Origin: Streptomyces sp. NBC_01788
GTDB lineage: Bacteria; Actinomycetota; Actinomycetes; Streptomycetales; Streptomycetaceae
DNA length: 64,000 nucleotides
NCBI RefSeq assembly: GCF_035917575.1
Contig: NZ_CP109090.1
Coordinates: 6,572,001-6,636,000, forward strand
Reading direction: 5' to 3'
Part shown: piece by piece, positions 61,555 to 64,000 of the stretch
How the letters are laid out: each line of letters begins with the position of its first letter
Position numbering within the stretch: the first letter of the stretch is position 1
Translations under genes and position numbers: made by a program
Notes under the pieces: generated by a model
What the model saw: only the letters and a program-made list of their open reading frames with translations
Told to the model about the DNA's origin: nothing
Databases searched by the model: none

Positions 61555-63249
61555 TCAGTCGCGGATGGCGTCCAGGGCCATCAGTGCCACCTCCAGCGAG
61601 ACACAGACGTCCTCGGAGTCCAGGTCGACGTCGAGGATGCGGCCGATGCGGGTGAGGCTCTCGTACATCCAGGCGCGTGAGACATGGGCCGCCTCGGCCG
61701 CGGCGGTCTTGTTCCGGCCGGATTCCAGGTAGGCATGCAGCAGCGGCACCAGCGACGTGCCGTTCTTCTCGTCGTACACCAGCAGTGGCCGCAGTTCGCG
61801 TTCCGCGAAGGTCTGCAGTCGCGCGTCGTCGCGCAGGAGCTGGAGGAGGCCGCGCAGTCGCAGATCCGGGAGGCGGTAGTACAGCCGCCGGTCCGGCAGC
61901 CGGGTTGCGGCGTCGGCGACCTGGAGCGTGCTCAGGAGGGCGCGCCGTACCTCGGAGACGGAGGAGACGTAGTCGCCCACGGCCATGATGTAACGATTCT
62001 GCGGGATGCCTTGGTGGACCCTGGCCGCGAGCCGTTCGATCGTCGTCGTGGGGTCCTCGCGGGGCCCGAGCGAGACCAGTACGCCGATCACGGTCTCCTC
62101 GACCGGGCCGACCAGCGCCAGCAGACCGAGCTCGCGGACCGCGTCGGTGGCCACCTGGGCGGTGGTGCGCAGGACGGACTGCCGGTCGAACGCGTTGTCG
62201 GGCAGGGTCTCGCGGGTACGCAGGACCATCGGAAGGAGACGGCGGCCGTCGAGCGGCACACCGATGGCCCGCGCCTCCAGGGCGATCTCCGCGCTCGTCC
62301 GCTGGGGCGACAGCAGGCCGGACAGCAGGGTGCGGTGAGTGTGCAGGGCCAGGGTCTCCTGGTCGCGGGCGACCAGCCGGCCCAGGGCGAGCGTGGAGGC
62401 AGCCCGCTCGATGAGCATCGTCAGGCGGGGCGAGACGCCCGGCACCGACATCAGGACGAGCCGGCCCCAGTCCTCGCCGCGTGCGCCCACGGTGCTCACC
62501 AGCCAGCCGCTGTGCTGGTCGTAGGCGGTGCGGGTGGTGGCCTGGACGCTACGGGACCGGGCTTCCCACTGGCTGAGCACCTCCTGTGCGGGAAGTCCGG
62601 CGGTGTTGAAGGCGAGCACCTGGTGGGAGAGGTTCTCCAGGACGGCCGGACGGCCGGACATCCGGGCCGCCTGCCGCAGCACGTCCCCCGGTCCGGCCCC
62701 CTCGACGGCGAGTTCGTTGAAGGTCTGGTGGATGCGTTCGGACGCCTGCAACTCCTCGATCCGGTTCTCGAGGATCCTGCGGTGCACATCCTCGGTGATC
62801 TCGACGAACCGGGTGGTACGCAGCAGGACGACCAGTGGCAGGCCGCGCCGCTCGGCGGCGGCCCGCATCTCCTCGGGCAGCGCGTCGTGGAACCGCGGCC
62901 CGAGGCCCACCACCACCCCGGCGGCCCCGACATCGGCGAGGTCGTCGATGAAGCGGGCCAGGGACGCGTGGCCGGAAGGCAGCGCGATGCCGGTCGTGAG
63001 GATCAGTTCGCCGCCGCGCAGCATCGGCGCGATCGTCGGCAACTCGCTGACATGCACCCAGCGCACGGGTGCGGTCAGTCCGTCCGCACCCGCCACGACC
63101 TCGGGCCGTCCCTCCCGCAGCGAGGGGAACTCCAGCACCTGGGCCAGGGTGGGCAGCCCCCCGGCGGCGGGGAGGCCGCCGCCCGGACCGCCGTCGGGGC
63201 TTTCCCGGGGCTCGGCTCGGTGGTGTGCTTCCTCTCCTGTGTCGGCCAT
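61555..63249 (-). CDS. PucR/CdaR-family transcriptional regulator
   Basis: 564 residues. N-terminal PucR domain (LAQVLEFPSLREGRPEVVAG; GGELILTTGIALP; GLPLVVLLRTTRFVEITEDV), a GGDEF-related middle region (RRLLPMVLRTRETL ... RYIMAVGDYVSSVSEVRRAL), and the C-terminal HTH_30 (LLHAYLESGRNKTAAAEAAHVSRAWMYESLTRIGRI). PucR-type activators often control purine or amide-compound breakdown. ATG 63249 is chosen over a TTG at 63297. It starts 26 bp after the M20 peptidase stop, so both are probably one transcript and the regulator may control that enzyme. Confidence 0.9.
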   Translation of the reverse strand: MADTGEEAHHRAEPRESPDGGPGGGLPAAGGLPTLAQVLEFPSLREGRPEVVAGADGLTAPVRWVHVSELPTIAPMLRGGELILTTGIALPSGHASLARFIDDLADVGAAGVVVGLGPRFHDALPEEMRAAAERRGLPLVVLLRTTRFVEITEDVHRRILENRIEELQASERIHQTFNELAVEGAGPGDVLRQAARMSGRPAVLENLSHQVLAFNTAGLPAQEVLSQWEARSRSVQATTRTAYDQHSGWLVSTVGARGEDWGRLVLMSVPGVSPRLTMLIERAASTLALGRLVARDQETLALHTHRTLLSGLLSPQRTSAEIALEARAIGVPLDGRRLLPMVLRTRETLPDNAFDRQSVLRTTAQVATDAVRELGLLALVGPVEETVIGVLVSLGPREDPTTTIERLAARVHQGIPQNRYIMAVGDYVSSVSEVRRALLSTLQVADAATRLPDRRLYYRLPDLRLRGLLQLLRDDARLQTFAERELRPLLVYDEKNGTSLVPLLHAYLESGRNKTAAAEAAHVSRAWMYESLTRIGRILDVDLDSEDVCVSLEVALMALDAIRD

Positions 63250-63275
63250 GCCCCTGGCACCCCTTCTCGGTGTTC

Positions 63276-64000
63276 TTATCCCGGGTTGTTCCGCCAATTG
63301 TCCACGAGGGTCCAGAGCACCCGGGCGCCGAGGTCCAGGTCAGCGAGCGGGACGTACTCGTCGGCGGTGTGGGCCTGGTCGGTCGCGCCCGGTCCGAAGA
63401 CGGTGCACGAGGTGCTGCCGGTGAGCGCCGCCACCATGGAGGCGTCGGTGTACGCCTCGTGTCCGTCGGCCCCTCCGACCGGCACCGGGTGGCCGGTGTG
63501 CTCCCGGTAGGCGGCTCTTATGCCCCGCACGATCCGTGAGTCGTCGGCAGCGCGGACCGGTGGGCGCTCGGCGCCGAGCGGATCGATCTCGTACCGTGCT
63601 CCCGGGTGCTCCTCGATCACGGCCGCGGCGACCCGCTCGACCAGCTCCACGGCGTGCGCGGGGGTCATCGGGGGGACGATCCGGATGTCCAGGCCGGCCT
63701 CGCACACCGGGGGGACGACGTTCGTCGCCACCCCTCCACGCACGGTGCCGCAGGTGAAGCGCGGCCGGCCGAGCAGGGGATCCTCGTAGGGCAGTGCGGC
63801 GAAGACCGTCTTCAGCCGGTCCACGATCTTGGCCATCAGGTGGTTGGCGTCGATGCCGAGGTTCGCCCGGCCCGCGTGCGCCATCCGGCCGTGCACGCGC
63901 AGGGTCAGCCAGCGCAGACCCATCTGGGCGATCCGCAGGCGCATCCCGGTCGGCTCCAGGGCGAGCACCTGGTCGTCGGGGCGCAGCAGACCGCTCTCGA
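63276..64000 (-). CDS. M20-family metallopeptidase/amidohydrolase (5' end outside window)
   Basis: At least 241 residues; the N-terminus is beyond the right edge. The dimerisation and second metal parts are visible: LRVHGRMAHAGRANLGIDAN, GTVRGGVATNVVPPVCEAGL followed by LDIRIVPPM, and GADGHEAYTDASMV ... QAHTADEYVPL with the C-terminal metal histidine. Such enzymes cut peptides or N-acyl/carbamoyl groups (ArgE/DapE/CPG2 or allantoate-amidohydrolase type). Upstream of the PucR-type gene, which suggests an N-acyl or carbamoyl substrate controlled by that regulator. Confidence 0.88.
   Translation of the reverse strand, partial: ESGLLRPDDQVLALEPTGMRLRIAQMGLRWLTLRVHGRMAHAGRANLGIDANHLMAKIVDRLKTVFAALPYEDPLLGRPRFTCGTVRGGVATNVVPPVCEAGLDIRIVPPMTPAHAVELVERVAAAVIEEHPGARYEIDPLGAERPPVRAADDSRIVRGIRAAYREHTGHPVPVGGADGHEAYTDASMVAALTGSTSCTVFGPGATDQAHTADEYVPLADLDLGARVLWTLVDNWRNNPG

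Overview
The window is chromosomal DNA of a Streptomyces-type actinomycete. Base composition is very GC-rich throughout, GTG starts and four-base ATGA/GTGA overlaps are common, and the gene content is typical of the genus: a SigB/F-type sigma factor, Scr1- and MmyB-type regulators, a CebR-controlled cellulase set, FdhD, PucR and DUF2795/DUF6158 proteins. No transposase, integrase, phage module or CRISPR array was seen. Both edges cut genes (a PAP2/diacylglycerol-kinase protein at the left, an M20 peptidase at the right).

Left part (1-21 kb): housekeeping, stress and envelope genes. These include a lipid phosphatase/kinase, a histidine phosphatase, an ABC-F ATPase, a baeRF protein, a PfpI/DJ-1 protein, a DUF2795 protein divergent from a SigB-family sigma factor, a repeat-bearing membrane-anchored protein, a lysine-free aminotransferase-fold protein coupled to a metallo-hydrolase, a DedA/metallo-hydrolase pair, a holin-domain/phosphodiesterase fusion, OsmC, a stand-alone DnaK, two HTH regulators, a pterin dehydratase and a methyltransferase. 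Three candidate SigB-type promoters (GNNT-N15-GGGTAC) lie here. So do a 228-bp MITE-like element and a 20-bp tandem repeat array.

Cellulose region (21-31 kb): GH74 and GH48 genes on the minus strand and GH5 and GH6 genes on the plus strand, all with CBM2 modules. The divergent GH48/GH5 promoter region carries one perfect and one imperfect CebR operator. A GH75 chitosanase with its own palindromic operator, an aldo-keto reductase, an acyl-CoA ligase, a LysR/BASS-transporter pair, fdhD (with an in-frame repeat insertion) and a FabH paralogue follow (31-40 kb).

Sugar region (40-51.5 kb): a decayed GntR gene, then a ROK regulator, an RbsA/RbsC/RbsB-like ABC transporter, a Gfo/Idh/MocA oxidoreductase, a TIM-barrel isomerase and a secreted 1051-residue GSDH-PKD-CBM6-ThuA protein. 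The promoters of the ROK gene and of the ThuA gene align without gaps over 79 bp, which suggests one regulon.

Right part (52.7-61.2 kb): after about 1 kb of minisatellite DNA comes an eight-gene, tightly overlapping operon. Its order is inositol-3-phosphate-synthase-like enzyme, UbiA-family prenyltransferase, TIM barrel, EboA, TatD/EboB-like hydrolase, EboE, alkaline-phosphatase-fold protein, and a Tat-exported TIM barrel. It is an ebo-type metabolite-traffic cluster in which an Ino1-like cyclase stands where other ebo clusters carry a dehydroquinate-synthase-like gene. This is the best candidate in the window for an uncharacterised system. A tRNA-Leu(GAG), a PucR regulator and the M20 peptidase close the window.
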